Below are positions 1 to 7,052 of a stretch of 12,078 nt of DNA, one piece after another; the stretch's first letter is position 1, and each line of letters begins with the position of its first letter. The notes beneath the pieces were generated by a model that was not told the DNA's origin, made no database searches, and worked only from the letters and a program-made list of their open reading frames with translations. Origin of the DNA: AM-2324 sp042091035 (lineage in GTDB: Bacteria; Bacteroidota; Bacteroidia; Chitinophagales; Saprospiraceae); contig JBELIG010000084.1 of assembly GCA_042091035.1 (NCBI GenBank), positions 1 to 12,078 of the forward strand. The letters run 5' to 3'. A program made the translations under genes and the position numbers.

Positions 1-1403
1 CCTTATTCAAAGCGCTAATGGCTTTGATGTGGGAAGCAGAAAATAAAAATCCAGGGTCTGTCTTTGACCATGATTTTATAAAGGAATATACCTCGGGTTA
101 TGAGGATTTATTAGAGGATATAAAATCTTATGATTATAGTGCTTTATTGCAGCAGACCGGTTTGTCAGATAAAGATGTAAGGGGACTTGCTCAGATGATA
201 ATTGAAAAGAAAAAAATTATTATTTGTTGGGCAATGGGTCTTACCCAACATGAAAACAGCGTCGATAACATAAAAGAAGTTGTCAATATTCTTCTCTTAA
301 AAGGGAGTATAGGTAAGGAAGGTGCTGGAACCTGCCCTGTGCGCGGTCATTCAAATGTACAGGGAGATCGAACTATGGGTATTTGGGAGGCTCCTAAGGC
401 TGCATTTTTAGACAAATTAGATGCTGTATTTGGGATCAAGTCACCCAGAGAGCATGGTTATCCAGTAGTGGATGCAATAAATGCCATGCATAAAGGGCAG
501 GCTAAAGTGTTCTTTGCAATGGGGGGCAATTTTATTTCTGCTACACCAGATACCTCGTATACTGCCGAGGCCTTAAGGAATACGAACCTTACAGTGCATG
601 TCTCCACCAAACTCAATCGTTCACACCTTGTACATGGAAAGACTGGACTTATCTTGCCTTGTCTTGGTCGAACAGAGAATGATGTTCAAGTCAGTGGCGA
701 ACAATTCGTGTCAGTTGAAAATTCAATGGGTATCGTGCACAGCTCGCAAGGAGTCCTCAAGCCTGTATCTTACGATTTGATGAGTGAACCTGCTATAGTA
801 GGTAATCTTGCAAAGATTACATTAGCGGGCAAAACAAAGATTAACTGGCAAGAAATGGTCGATAATTATGATTTGATAAGGGATGCAATAGAGCAGGTAA
901 TCCCAGGATTTGAAAATTATAATGAACGGGTTAAAGAGCCTGGGGGCTTTTATCTGCCAAACGGTGCAAGAACACGCAAATTCAATACGGAATCAGGTAA
1001 AGCTAACTTTTCAGTCTTACCTAGACGCCCTTGGACTTTAGGTGATAAGGAGTTCCTTATGATGACTATTCGTTCTCATGATCAATACAATACAACTATT
1101 TATGGGCTGGATGATCGGTACAGGGGAATTATTAATGAGCGCAGAGTTGTATTAATAAATGACAATGATATTGAAAAGCTGAATTTGAATGCAGGTGATG
1201 TAGTAAACATCAAATCTGATTTTAATGGAGTTGAACGCTTCGCAAATAAATTCATATTGGTTAGCTATCCGATCCCTGAGGGATGTGTAGCTACATATTT
1301 TCCCGAGGCAAATACCTTGGTGCCGATCGATCAATTTGCTAGAGGTTCAAAAACACCGGCTTCAAAGTCTGTTTTAGTAACTATTGCTAAACAAAACGAT
1401 TAG
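1..1403 (+). CDS. FdhF/YdeP-family molybdopterin oxidoreductase, C-terminal part (5' truncated)
   Basis: This is the C-terminal ~467 codons of a YdeP/FdhF-like molybdopterin oxidoreductase; full family members are about 750-780 residues. The frame is open from base 3 through the ATG at 18, so that ATG is internal and the gene starts outside the window. Recognisable family segments are GHSNVQGDRTMGI, the GGNF..A.PDT cofactor-binding region, a LPCLGRTE-NDVQ-GEQ stretch, and a C-terminal molybdopterin-dinucleotide-binding domain containing RSHDQYNTT and YGLDDRYRG. The family is related to formate dehydrogenase alpha subunits, but its substrate is uncertain; E. coli YdeP is linked to acid resistance. 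Any N-terminal Fe-S cysteines lie outside the window. The next gene begins 3 nt after the stop, suggesting co-transcription. The family call is firm; the reaction is not known. Confidence 0.9.
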   Translation, partial: LFKALMALMWEAENKNPGSVFDHDFIKEYTSGYEDLLEDIKSYDYSALLQQTGLSDKDVRGLAQMIIEKKKIIICWAMGLTQHENSVDNIKEVVNILLLKGSIGKEGAGTCPVRGHSNVQGDRTMGIWEAPKAAFLDKLDAVFGIKSPREHGYPVVDAINAMHKGQAKVFFAMGGNFISATPDTSYTAEALRNTNLTVHVSTKLNRSHLVHGKTGLILPCLGRTENDVQVSGEQFVSVENSMGIVHSSQGVLKPVSYDLMSEPAIVGNLAKITLAGKTKINWQEMVDNYDLIRDAIEQVIPGFENYNERVKEPGGFYLPNGARTRKFNTESGKANFSVLPRRPWTLGDKEFLMMTIRSHDQYNTTIYGLDDRYRGIINERRVVLINDNDIEKLNLNAGDVVNIKSDFNGVERFANKFILVSYPIPEGCVATYFPEANTLVPIDQFARGSKTPASKSVLVTIAKQND

Positions 1404-1406
1404 ATT

Positions 1407-2456
1407 ATGAGACCTATCCGCTTGATTCCTTTATTTTTGCTATTTCTTATAATGGCTTGTAATACCTCTATACCCATGGAAGTATTGAGGCCGGCCGATA
1501 TTGTTTTAGATTCAAATATCCAGAAAATTGCCTTGATGGATAGGTCAAAACCTTCGTCGGGGTTCTTAAATGTCTTAGAGGGACTTATTTCAGGAGAAGG
1601 AATAGGGCAAGATAGGGAAGGTAGAGAAAGAGCCATGATGGGATTATCTGCTATCCTAGCGAATACACCGCGTTTCGAAGTTGTTCAGACAGGTATTAGT
1701 ATGGAAGGTACAAGAGGTGGTCAACGTATGGCGATTCCTTTAGACTGGTCTGAGGTTGAGCGCATCTGTAATTCAGTAGGGGCTGATGCTTTAGTTGTTA
1801 TTGAATCCTATGATTCTGATTATTTTTCTTCAGCTAATGAAGAAGAAAGGAAAAAAAAGGATGACGAAGGTAATGAGATCATTGAAAAGTATTGGACTTC
1901 AAGGGCCAATTTAAATATCCGTATAGGCTGGAGAATATATGATCCCTCTAAACGAATCCTAGTGGATGAATACACTGCAGATGCCGGAGAAAATTACAGT
2001 GGACAAGGTGATAGTCAAGAGGCTGCTTTAGATAGACTGCCAAATCCACTAAATTCAAGTAGAAATATTAGTTTCAATGTTGGAGGTATTTACGCCGAGC
2101 GTATAGCGCCGGTATTTATTACAATAAACAGAACCATTTACAACAAGGGTAAGAAACCACATAAAGAAGCTATGAAACGTGCTTCTGAATATATGAAAGT
2201 TGGGAATTGGGACAAGGCAGCAGATATTTGGTTTGACTTGTCCTCTAGTGCAGATCCTAAAACTGCTGGCAAGGCCTGCGTGAATCTTGCTATAGCCTAT
2301 GAGCGGGAGGGTGACTTTGAGCATGCGATGGAATTTGCAGAAAAGGCACTTTTTTTCCACCAGTTTAATAAGGCTAGATATTACTTTGATCAGCTTAATA
2401 TGCGAATGCGAGAAGAAGATAGAGCAAATCAGCAGATGCAGAATAAAAAAGACTAA
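1407..2456 (+). CDS. Lipoprotein with TPR-like C-terminus (DUF6340-like)
   Basis: A 349-residue predicted lipoprotein. The N-terminus is a hydrophobic signal followed by a lipobox-like IMAC with the acceptor cysteine at residue 18. The middle part has phrases typical of a Bacteroidota lipoprotein family I remember as DUF6340: a 'propAdIvLdsnIqKIAlmDRS' type opening at about residues 28-48, a NTPRFEVV segment, and GADALVVIESYDSD. An acidic and lysine-rich stretch (EEERKKKDDEGNE) follows. The last ~90 residues look like one or two TPR-type helical hairpins (YMKVGNWDKAADIW, then NLAIAYEREGDFEHAMEFAEKAL). It probably sits in the outer or inner membrane facing the periplasm; its function is unknown. 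It starts 3 nt after the upstream oxidoreductase stop and ends at a strong terminator. The lipoprotein call is firm, the DUF number is from memory. Confidence 0.8.
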   Translation: MRPIRLIPLFLLFLIMACNTSIPMEVLRPADIVLDSNIQKIALMDRSKPSSGFLNVLEGLISGEGIGQDREGRERAMMGLSAILANTPRFEVVQTGISMEGTRGGQRMAIPLDWSEVERICNSVGADALVVIESYDSDYFSSANEEERKKKDDEGNEIIEKYWTSRANLNIRIGWRIYDPSKRILVDEYTADAGENYSGQGDSQEAALDRLPNPLNSSRNISFNVGGIYAERIAPVFITINRTIYNKGKKPHKEAMKRASEYMKVGNWDKAADIWFDLSSSADPKTAGKACVNLAIAYEREGDFEHAMEFAEKALFFHQFNKARYYFDQLNMRMREEDRANQQMQNKKD

Positions 2457-2460
2457 AACA

Positions 2461-2495
2461 AAAAAAGGAAGAGCACATTGTGGTCTTCCTTTTTT
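2461..2495. terminator. Two-way intrinsic terminator between convergent genes
   Basis: The left arm AAAAAAGGAAGAGCAC pairs with the right arm GTGGTCTTCCTTTTTT around the loop ATT, with one mismatch in the stem. The A-run on the left and T-run on the right give a U-tract on either strand, so it can end the plus-strand lipoprotein gene (stop at 2456) and the minus-strand gene whose stop is at 2497-2499. Confidence 0.85.
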
Positions 2496-2496
2496 A

Positions 2497-3600
2497 TTAG
2501 ATCAATGGTTCATCCTTTGTTCTAAACTGCAATTCCATAATCTTTCGAATTACAGCATCTATGTCTGCCGACTGAATGATCATCTGGTCTTTGAATTTTA
2601 CTTCCCAAGAAGTAGGGTGTATTACCCCTTCTGTTGCGAGATTGTCCTCATCACTTGAATCATAATAATGACTTAGGTCATGGAAGTTAGAACAGAAATA
2701 GAGTTTGTATAAAGAGTCCTTTACATCATAACAAAGAATCAGGCTAATCACACTTTCAGAATTACTCTTGATGATGTCTAGTATAATTGGATATTCAAGG
2801 TAATCTAGTGACCATAGACCAAAAATAGTGCCTTCGTAGGGAGGATATATTAATAGCTTACTTTCAATATTTATTTTAGAGAGAATCTTGTTTGCCTTTT
2901 TGAGGGCTTCATTCATTTCTAAGTGAGGAAGCTCCTGGGAGTTGAGTGCTCCGATAGGAAGCCATTGCTTACTATGTTGATCAAGATATTCAGCCTCACC
3001 AATACGTAGTTTATAATTAAACCTAGTATTAGGTGGTATGATATAACCAGGGTAATAAAACTCAAAACCTTGTGATTTACCAAATTCCATTTCTAGAAAC
3101 ATAGTAAATAAACCTAGGCTGTGTGCTTTATAGTCAGGGTCATATATTCCAATAATACTTGCTAAGGATTTATTTCCAAGATCGAAAATGCTCAATGCAA
3201 TAAGTTTATCTCCATCATAGACCCTGCATTCATAGGAGTTGAAAAGAACCTTAGCCAACTCAAAGGGTTCAAAAAGACTTGAGCTTAAGCTCAGATAGGT
3301 AGAGCCTTTGAATGATTTGCGATATTTGTGAAAAAGCGTTTCTTTATTTCTATCAATATTCAAAGGTCCGAATTCGAAGCTGAATTGATTCTTGTTTCGC
3401 TGAATCATTTTCCGCTGACTTTTAGTAAAAGCCAAATTCTTTAAGTTCCTTCTTATCCAAATAGTGGAGAATATAGCCCCCTCAAAAAAAAGAAACTGAC
3501 ATGTAAAGACAGTCTGCACCATTCTAAACCAACCTCTTTCGAGATATTGGTCAAGATCCATTGGACTTAAATAATTCAGATGATGCTTCTCTGTAAACAT
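2497..3600 (-). CDS. Arginyl/leucyl-tRNA--protein transferase homologue (ATE/Bpt family), N-degron pathway
   Basis: A 367-residue protein of the ATE/Bpt type, which move an amino acid from aminoacyl-tRNA onto the N-terminus of a protein and so mark it for ClpS/ClpAP-type degradation. The C-terminal GNAT-like domain is clear: YDGDKLIALSIFDLGNKS (residues 128-145), IYDPDYKAHSLG (152-163), FEFYYPGYIIPP (179-190) and FNYKLRIG (194-201). The N-terminal part has GWFRM (23-27), then IWIRRNL and a KSQRK segment, in the order expected for ATE_N. The cysteine pairs that many ATE/Bpt proteins carry there are absent; C34 is the only cysteine in that domain. About 150 residues follow the last conserved block. 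The gene stands alone, facing the lipoprotein gene across a shared terminator. No Shine-Dalgarno precedes ATG 3600. Whether it transfers Arg or Leu cannot be read from the sequence. Confidence 0.8.
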   Translation of the reverse strand: MFTEKHHLNYLSPMDLDQYLERGWFRMVQTVFTCQFLFFEGAIFSTIWIRRNLKNLAFTKSQRKMIQRNKNQFSFEFGPLNIDRNKETLFHKYRKSFKGSTYLSLSSSLFEPFELAKVLFNSYECRVYDGDKLIALSIFDLGNKSLASIIGIYDPDYKAHSLGLFTMFLEMEFGKSQGFEFYYPGYIIPPNTRFNYKLRIGEAEYLDQHSKQWLPIGALNSQELPHLEMNEALKKANKILSKINIESKLLIYPPYEGTIFGLWSLDYLEYPIILDIIKSNSESVISLILCYDVKDSLYKLYFCSNFHDLSHYYDSSDEDNLATEGVIHPTSWEVKFKDQMIIQSADIDAVIRKIMELQFRTKDEPLI

Positions 3601-3637
3601 ACTTCAAGTATAACTTTTATATCTAGAAACTAAAAAA

Positions 3638-3669
3638 CAATTATATTTTAGACTAAATTTTTTACAAAA
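3638..3669 (-). promoter_or_regulatory. Bacteroidota-type promoter for the aminoacyltransferase gene
   Basis: Read on the minus strand: TTTTG, 19 nt, TATAATTG, close to the Bacteroidota consensus TTTG-N19-TAnnTTTG (one mismatch in the -7 box). The predicted start would lie about 30 nt before ATG 3600. The rest of the 177-bp divergent gap (3601-3777) is AT-rich. A plus-strand TATTTTCT at 3724 with TTTG at 3696 is too widely spaced (24 nt) to call as the promoter of the gene at 3778. Confidence 0.4.
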
Positions 3670-3777
3670 CCAAAACCAAATTAGTGCTTTGGTAGTTTGG
3701 TTTCAATTTCTTTTCGTTTCTTGTATTTTCTTCTATTGCAAGAAAAGTATTCTTAATTAGAGTAAAATTATCACAAT

Positions 3778-4146
3778 ATGTTAAGACTTCAGCTAATAGT
3801 ACTACTTATATCTTTTTTAAGTTTTTCAGGCTTTGGACAAAGTGAGCGAATTATTGAAACTGCAGTGAAAGTAGAACTTACGAAATCTGGTTTAGTTAAT
3901 TATTTAGAAAAGTGGACTCCAAGATTGGAGGAAGCTGTATCCACAAATGATACAAAGAGTGTTGATGCTATTGCCGGAAGGTTAAGTCGTGATTTGGAGG
4001 ATATGAAAGCTGGACTTTCAGAAGTGGATAGAAATTTTGATAAAACATTTATCGCTTATGTTGAGCAACTAGAACGCTATATTTCTATTGAAAAGAATTA
4101 TAGGGGAGCAGTTCAGTTGATGTCAGAAATAATAAACGATAAATAG
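3778..4146 (+). CDS. Small exported helical protein, unknown function
   Basis: A 122-residue protein that I do not recognise. Residues 1-20 form a signal peptide: a hydrophobic LIVLLISFLSFSGFG core followed by QSE, a common mature start in Bacteroidota exported proteins. There is no lipobox cysteine. The mature ~100 residues are rich in Glu, Lys, Asp and Leu and look entirely alpha-helical (YLEKWTPRLEEAV, RLSRDLEDMKAGL, FIAYVEQLERYISIEKNY), so a small periplasmic helical bundle is likely. Its stop lies 20 nt before the folC start, so it may be the first gene of a folC-ubiX operon, although nothing suggests a folate role. The ORF is real on the grounds of the signal peptide, its placement after a divergent gap, and tight spacing to folC. 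Confidence 0.7.
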   Translation: MLRLQLIVLLISFLSFSGFGQSERIIETAVKVELTKSGLVNYLEKWTPRLEEAVSTNDTKSVDAIAGRLSRDLEDMKAGLSEVDRNFDKTFIAYVEQLERYISIEKNYRGAVQLMSEIINDK

Positions 4147-4153
4147 TCGATTT

Positions 4154-4160
4154 AGAAAGG
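4154..4160 (+). promoter_or_regulatory. Shine-Dalgarno-like AGAAAGG that sets the folC start
   Basis: AGAAAGG lies directly before TTGATGATGG. Three in-frame starts are possible: TTG 4161, ATG 4164 and ATG 4167. Only ATG 4167 leaves a normal spacing (6 nt) after the purine motif. Clear Shine-Dalgarno motifs are uncommon in this phylum, and the other starts in this window lack one. Confidence 0.45.
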
Positions 4161-4166
4161 TTGATG

Positions 4167-5447
4167 ATGGAAAAATTTGAGGAAACACTCAAGTGGATGT
4201 TCAAGCAGCTTCCTATGTTTCAAAGACAGGGTCCTGTAGCTTTGAAATTAGATCTTACAAGGATGGTTGATCTTCTCAAGCGTTTAGGAGACCCTCATAA
4301 AGGTTTGAAATATATCCACATTGCTGGAACGAATGGAAAGGGAACTAGTGCTCATATAATAGCTTCTGTGCTTCAAGCCTCTGGGCTAAGCGTTGGAATG
4401 TACACATCTCCACATTACAAAGATTTTAGGGAACGAATAAAGATAAATGGTTCTTTTGTAGAGAAATCTTTCGTTGTAGACTTTATAGCACACAATAAAT
4501 CTAAGTTTGAGGACCTTCAGCCTTCTTTTTTTGAATTGACCTTCTTGATGGCTGTTTCTTACTTTAAGCAGCAGCAACCAGATATAATTATACTCGAGAC
4601 AGGCATGGGAGGTCGGCTGGATTCTACAAATGTTGTTGAGCCATTGATTTGTTTGATTACCAATATAGGATATGATCATCAGCAGTTTTTGGGTGAGACA
4701 CTGGAAGAGATAGCCTTTGAGAAAGGAGGAATTATCAAGCCAAAAATCCCAGTTGTAATTGGTGAATTTCAACAGGAAACGGCATTTGTTTTTGAACAGC
4801 TAGCATCTGAATTAGCTGCTCCTCTGGTTTATTCGAAAGACTTAGTAGAATTAAAGAAACAGTCAAATCATCCAACGCTTTACCAAGTCGATAAGATTAG
4901 GGATCACTTTACTACTGATCTTCAAGGTCCATTTGTAGAGCGAAATTTAATCTCCGCAATAGCTTTATTAAAATGTTTAGCACTTAATTATCCAGCGCTT
5001 TACTCTTTTGATTCCAAATCATTATTTAAGGGCTTGTCAAGTATTAGTTCTGATACCTATTATATAGGCAGGTGGTTTATTCAATCGAGGAATCCATTGA
5101 CAATTTTCGATTCGGCACATAACAAAGAAGGTCTTAAGGAAACCTTCGAATCTGTTTCTAAGATGAACCAGGGGCAGCTTCATATTGTTTTTGCTACTGT
5201 AGCAGATAAGGACATGGATGGTATATTGCCATTATTTCCCTTAGATGCAAAATATTACTTGACTCGTGCAGATATTCCAAGAGCAATGGATGTTTCCACA
5301 CTCTACAAGCGAATGCAGGAGTCGGGATTACAAGGTCAAAAAATAGAAAATTCGGTCTCAGCTTTGGCTGTCGCCAAATCTACTGCAGGCGAGCAGGATT
5401 GTATTCTTGTGGTAGGTAGTATATTTTTGATCGCTGAGTTATTATAA
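4167..5447 (+). CDS. folC: Bifunctional dihydrofolate synthase / folylpolyglutamate synthase
   Basis: FolC adds glutamate to dihydropteroate and then further glutamates to tetrahydrofolates, using ATP, in the cytoplasm. This 426-residue copy has the usual length for the family and the full Mur-ligase-like pattern: P-loop GTNGKGT at residues 54-60, the ETGMGGRLDSTN segment, the NIGYDHQQFLG folC signature followed by ETLEEIAFEKGGIIK, and DSAHNKEG in the C-terminal Mur-ligase domain. The N-terminus MEKFEETLKWMFKQLPMFQR matches the usual Bacteroidota FolC opening, which together with the purine-rich motif favours ATG 4167 over TTG 4161 or ATG 4164. Its TAA stop shares one base with the ATG of the next gene, so the two are probably translationally coupled. 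No damage seen. Confidence 0.95.
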   Translation: MEKFEETLKWMFKQLPMFQRQGPVALKLDLTRMVDLLKRLGDPHKGLKYIHIAGTNGKGTSAHIIASVLQASGLSVGMYTSPHYKDFRERIKINGSFVEKSFVVDFIAHNKSKFEDLQPSFFELTFLMAVSYFKQQQPDIIILETGMGGRLDSTNVVEPLICLITNIGYDHQQFLGETLEEIAFEKGGIIKPKIPVVIGEFQQETAFVFEQLASELAAPLVYSKDLVELKKQSNHPTLYQVDKIRDHFTTDLQGPFVERNLISAIALLKCLALNYPALYSFDSKSLFKGLSSISSDTYYIGRWFIQSRNPLTIFDSAHNKEGLKETFESVSKMNQGQLHIVFATVADKDMDGILPLFPLDAKYYLTRADIPRAMDVSTLYKRMQESGLQGQKIENSVSALAVAKSTAGEQDCILVVGSIFLIAELL

Positions 5448-6013
5448 TGATGAAAAAGAAAGTTGTTTTTGCAATAGGAGGTTCTTCGGGTGCTCGATAT
5501 GCCTTCTTGTTAATGAAGCGTCTCAAAGAGGTTTCAGATCAATGGGATAAAGTAGGTCTTGTTATGTCAGGAAATGCAAAGCTTAATTGGGAATTAGAAG
5601 TTAAAGAGGCTTCCTATGATTCCTTTGGCTTTGATATTTATGAGCAAAATGATTTCTTTGCTCCCTTTGCATCAGGATCGGCCAAGTATGATACTATGAT
5701 TGTTTGTCCTTGCTCTATGGGTTTACTAGCTAGAATCCGTTCTGGATTTTCAAATGATTTGATCACAAGAGCTGCCGATGTAATCCTAAAAGAACGCCGT
5801 AAGCTGATACTTGTTCCAAGAGAGGCACCCTACAGCACACTTCATTTAGAAAATATGCACAGATTGAGTGAATACGGTGCTATCATTTGTCCTGCGACAC
5901 CTTCCTTTTATCACGGTCAAGAGGATTTAGATGCTGTCCTTTATTCTGTAGTAGACAGGGTTTTGGACCTTGCTGGTTTTGAAATAAACACCCAAAGATG
6001 GAGTGAAGAATAA
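5447..6013 (+). CDS. ubiX: UbiX-type flavin prenyltransferase
   Basis: UbiX prenylates reduced FMN to make prenyl-FMN, the cofactor of UbiD-type decarboxylases. The 188-residue length equals the family norm. Visible motifs are the FMN-binding GGSSGA (residues 11-16), CPCSM (87-91), the NDLITRAADVILKERRKL stretch (103-120), PREAPYS (124-130), then HLENM and the C-terminal CPATPSFYHGQEDLDAVL and RVLDLAGF. The start overlaps the folC stop (TAATG); a second ATG at 5450 is equally possible. No ubiD homologue lies in the window, so the client decarboxylase is elsewhere; a UbiX-like protein is also used in the futalosine menaquinone route, which is a possible role but not shown here. The family assignment is firm. 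Confidence 0.92.
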   Translation: MMKKKVVFAIGGSSGARYAFLLMKRLKEVSDQWDKVGLVMSGNAKLNWELEVKEASYDSFGFDIYEQNDFFAPFASGSAKYDTMIVCPCSMGLLARIRSGFSNDLITRAADVILKERRKLILVPREAPYSTLHLENMHRLSEYGAIICPATPSFYHGQEDLDAVLYSVVDRVLDLAGFEINTQRWSEE

Positions 6014-6029
6014 ATTGACTTTATTTTCA

Positions 6030-6062
6030 TTAGCAGTTATTTAATAATAAAACTTACTTTTG
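6030..6062 (+). promoter_or_regulatory. Bacteroidota-type promoter upstream of the FKBP-trmD unit
   Basis: TACTTTTG at 6055-6062 is a perfect match to the -7 consensus TAnnTTTG. TTAG at 6030-6033 (one mismatch to TTTG) sits 21 nt upstream. Transcription would start near 6068, leaving a leader of about 17 nt before ATG 6085. This marks a new transcription unit after ubiX; no terminator hairpin is visible in the 71-bp gap. Confidence 0.5.
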
Positions 6063-6084
6063 AGCCTATAAACTTATATCAATT

Positions 6085-7041
6085 ATGAAAAAATATTTTC
6101 TAAGCATCTCTCTATTAGGGTTGCTACTTGCTAGTTCATGTTCATCTACTGAGAACACATCCACTGAAAACACATCCACCGGTGAAACAAATACTGCTGA
6201 AGAGACTTCAGGTATAAATAGTGATCTTAAAGATTCACTGTCCTATGCATTAGGTTTTTTGCTTACAAAGGATTTAGGAAAGCCTAATTTCGATACGATT
6301 TATCCAACTGAGTTCATTCAGGCTATGGAGGATTATTTTAATGAAAGCTCTCGTATGGATATGGCGTCTTCAGGTCAAATGCTTCAAGCTGCTGTTGCAT
6401 CGAATGAAATTGATCCAGGTCAGCTAAACGATTTAAGTTATGCCTTTGGAACATACATGGCAAACTATGCTGTTGGTGGTCAGGATGCAGATGATATTAA
6501 CTCTGTTGAGTTGATTGAATCACTAAAGGATGCATTAATCAAGAAGCAATCTAACTATACAGAAGAGCAAGCTATGGCTGTTTTTGAGCGATATATGGCT
6601 GCTAAAGATGAAGAAATGAAAGCGACTGCATCTTTGGAAGGTGATGCGAATATAAAAGAGGGAGAACAATTTCTTGCTAAAAATGCTACTAAAGATGGTG
6701 TGACAGTTACACCTTCAGGTCTTCAATATGAGGTTCTTAATGCCTCTACTGGTGCAAAACCGGCTTCTCCTTCAACAAAAGTAAAAGTACACTATACAGG
6801 TTCTTTGTTGAATGGTGAGGTATTTGACTCTTCAGTAGATCGCGGTCAGCCAGCTGAGTTTGCTCTTAATCAAGTAATCAAAGGATGGACAGAAGGCGTG
6901 ATGCTTATGGAAGAAGGTTCAAAATATAAATTCTATATTCCAGGGGATCTTGCTTATGGAGCAAATCCAAGACCAGGTGGACCGATCGGGCCAAATGCTA
7001 CATTGATATTCGAGGTTGAATTACTTGAAATCTTAGAATAA
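6085..7041 (+). CDS. FKBP-type peptidyl-prolyl cis-trans isomerase lipoprotein
   Basis: A 318-residue envelope foldase that catalyses proline isomerisation. Residues 1-19 are a signal with the lipobox-like ASSC (C19), so it is probably lipid-anchored. A Ser/Thr/Asn/Glu-rich linker follows (20-45). The N-terminal FKBP_N-type helical module appears twice: LSYALG at 52-57 with EFIQAMED at 76-83, and LSYAFG at 117-122 with ELIESLKD at 142-149. The catalytic FKBP domain covers about 213-318 and keeps the pocket residues: HYTG (236-239), VFDSS (246-250), VIKGW (264-268), LAYG (289-292) and the terminal LIFEVELLEI. It has a strong -7 box upstream, and trmD follows after 11 nt. Such Mip/FkpA-like proteins usually dimerise through the N-terminal helices. 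Confidence 0.93.
   Translation: MKKYFLSISLLGLLLASSCSSTENTSTENTSTGETNTAEETSGINSDLKDSLSYALGFLLTKDLGKPNFDTIYPTEFIQAMEDYFNESSRMDMASSGQMLQAAVASNEIDPGQLNDLSYAFGTYMANYAVGGQDADDINSVELIESLKDALIKKQSNYTEEQAMAVFERYMAAKDEEMKATASLEGDANIKEGEQFLAKNATKDGVTVTPSGLQYEVLNASTGAKPASPSTKVKVHYTGSLLNGEVFDSSVDRGQPAEFALNQVIKGWTEGVMLMEEGSKYKFYIPGDLAYGANPRPGGPIGPNATLIFEVELLEILE
6148..6177 (+). repeat. Two 15-bp tandem repeats in the FKBP lipoprotein linker
   Basis: ACTGAGAACACATCC is followed directly by ACTGAAAACACATCC (14 of 15 identical). They encode TENTS twice in the flexible linker just after the lipidated cysteine. A third, degenerate unit may begin at 6178. The unit length is a multiple of three, so copy-number changes would alter linker length without breaking the frame. 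Confidence 0.8.
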
Positions 7042-7052
7042 AAAATATAAAG

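Noticed and set aside
18..20. ATG 18 as the true start of the oxidoreductase
   Set aside because: The frame is open upstream to base 3 and reads LFKAL before it, matching the family; the protein would also lack the first ~300 residues.
2299..2658. 119-codon plus-strand ORF spanning the convergent gene ends
   Set aside because: It overlaps two recognised or well-supported genes and runs straight through a strong terminator.
3280..3293. 14-bp perfect palindrome TGAGCTTAAGCTCA
   Set aside because: It is inside the aminoacyltransferase coding sequence, and about one such palindrome is expected by chance in 12 kb.
3696..3731. TTTG ... TATTTTCT as a promoter for the gene at 3778
   Set aside because: The spacing is 24 nt and the -7 box has mismatches; not strong enough to call.
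4386..4772. 128-codon minus-strand ORF inside folC
   Set aside because: It lies wholly within a firmly identified folC sequence and its product has no recognisable features.
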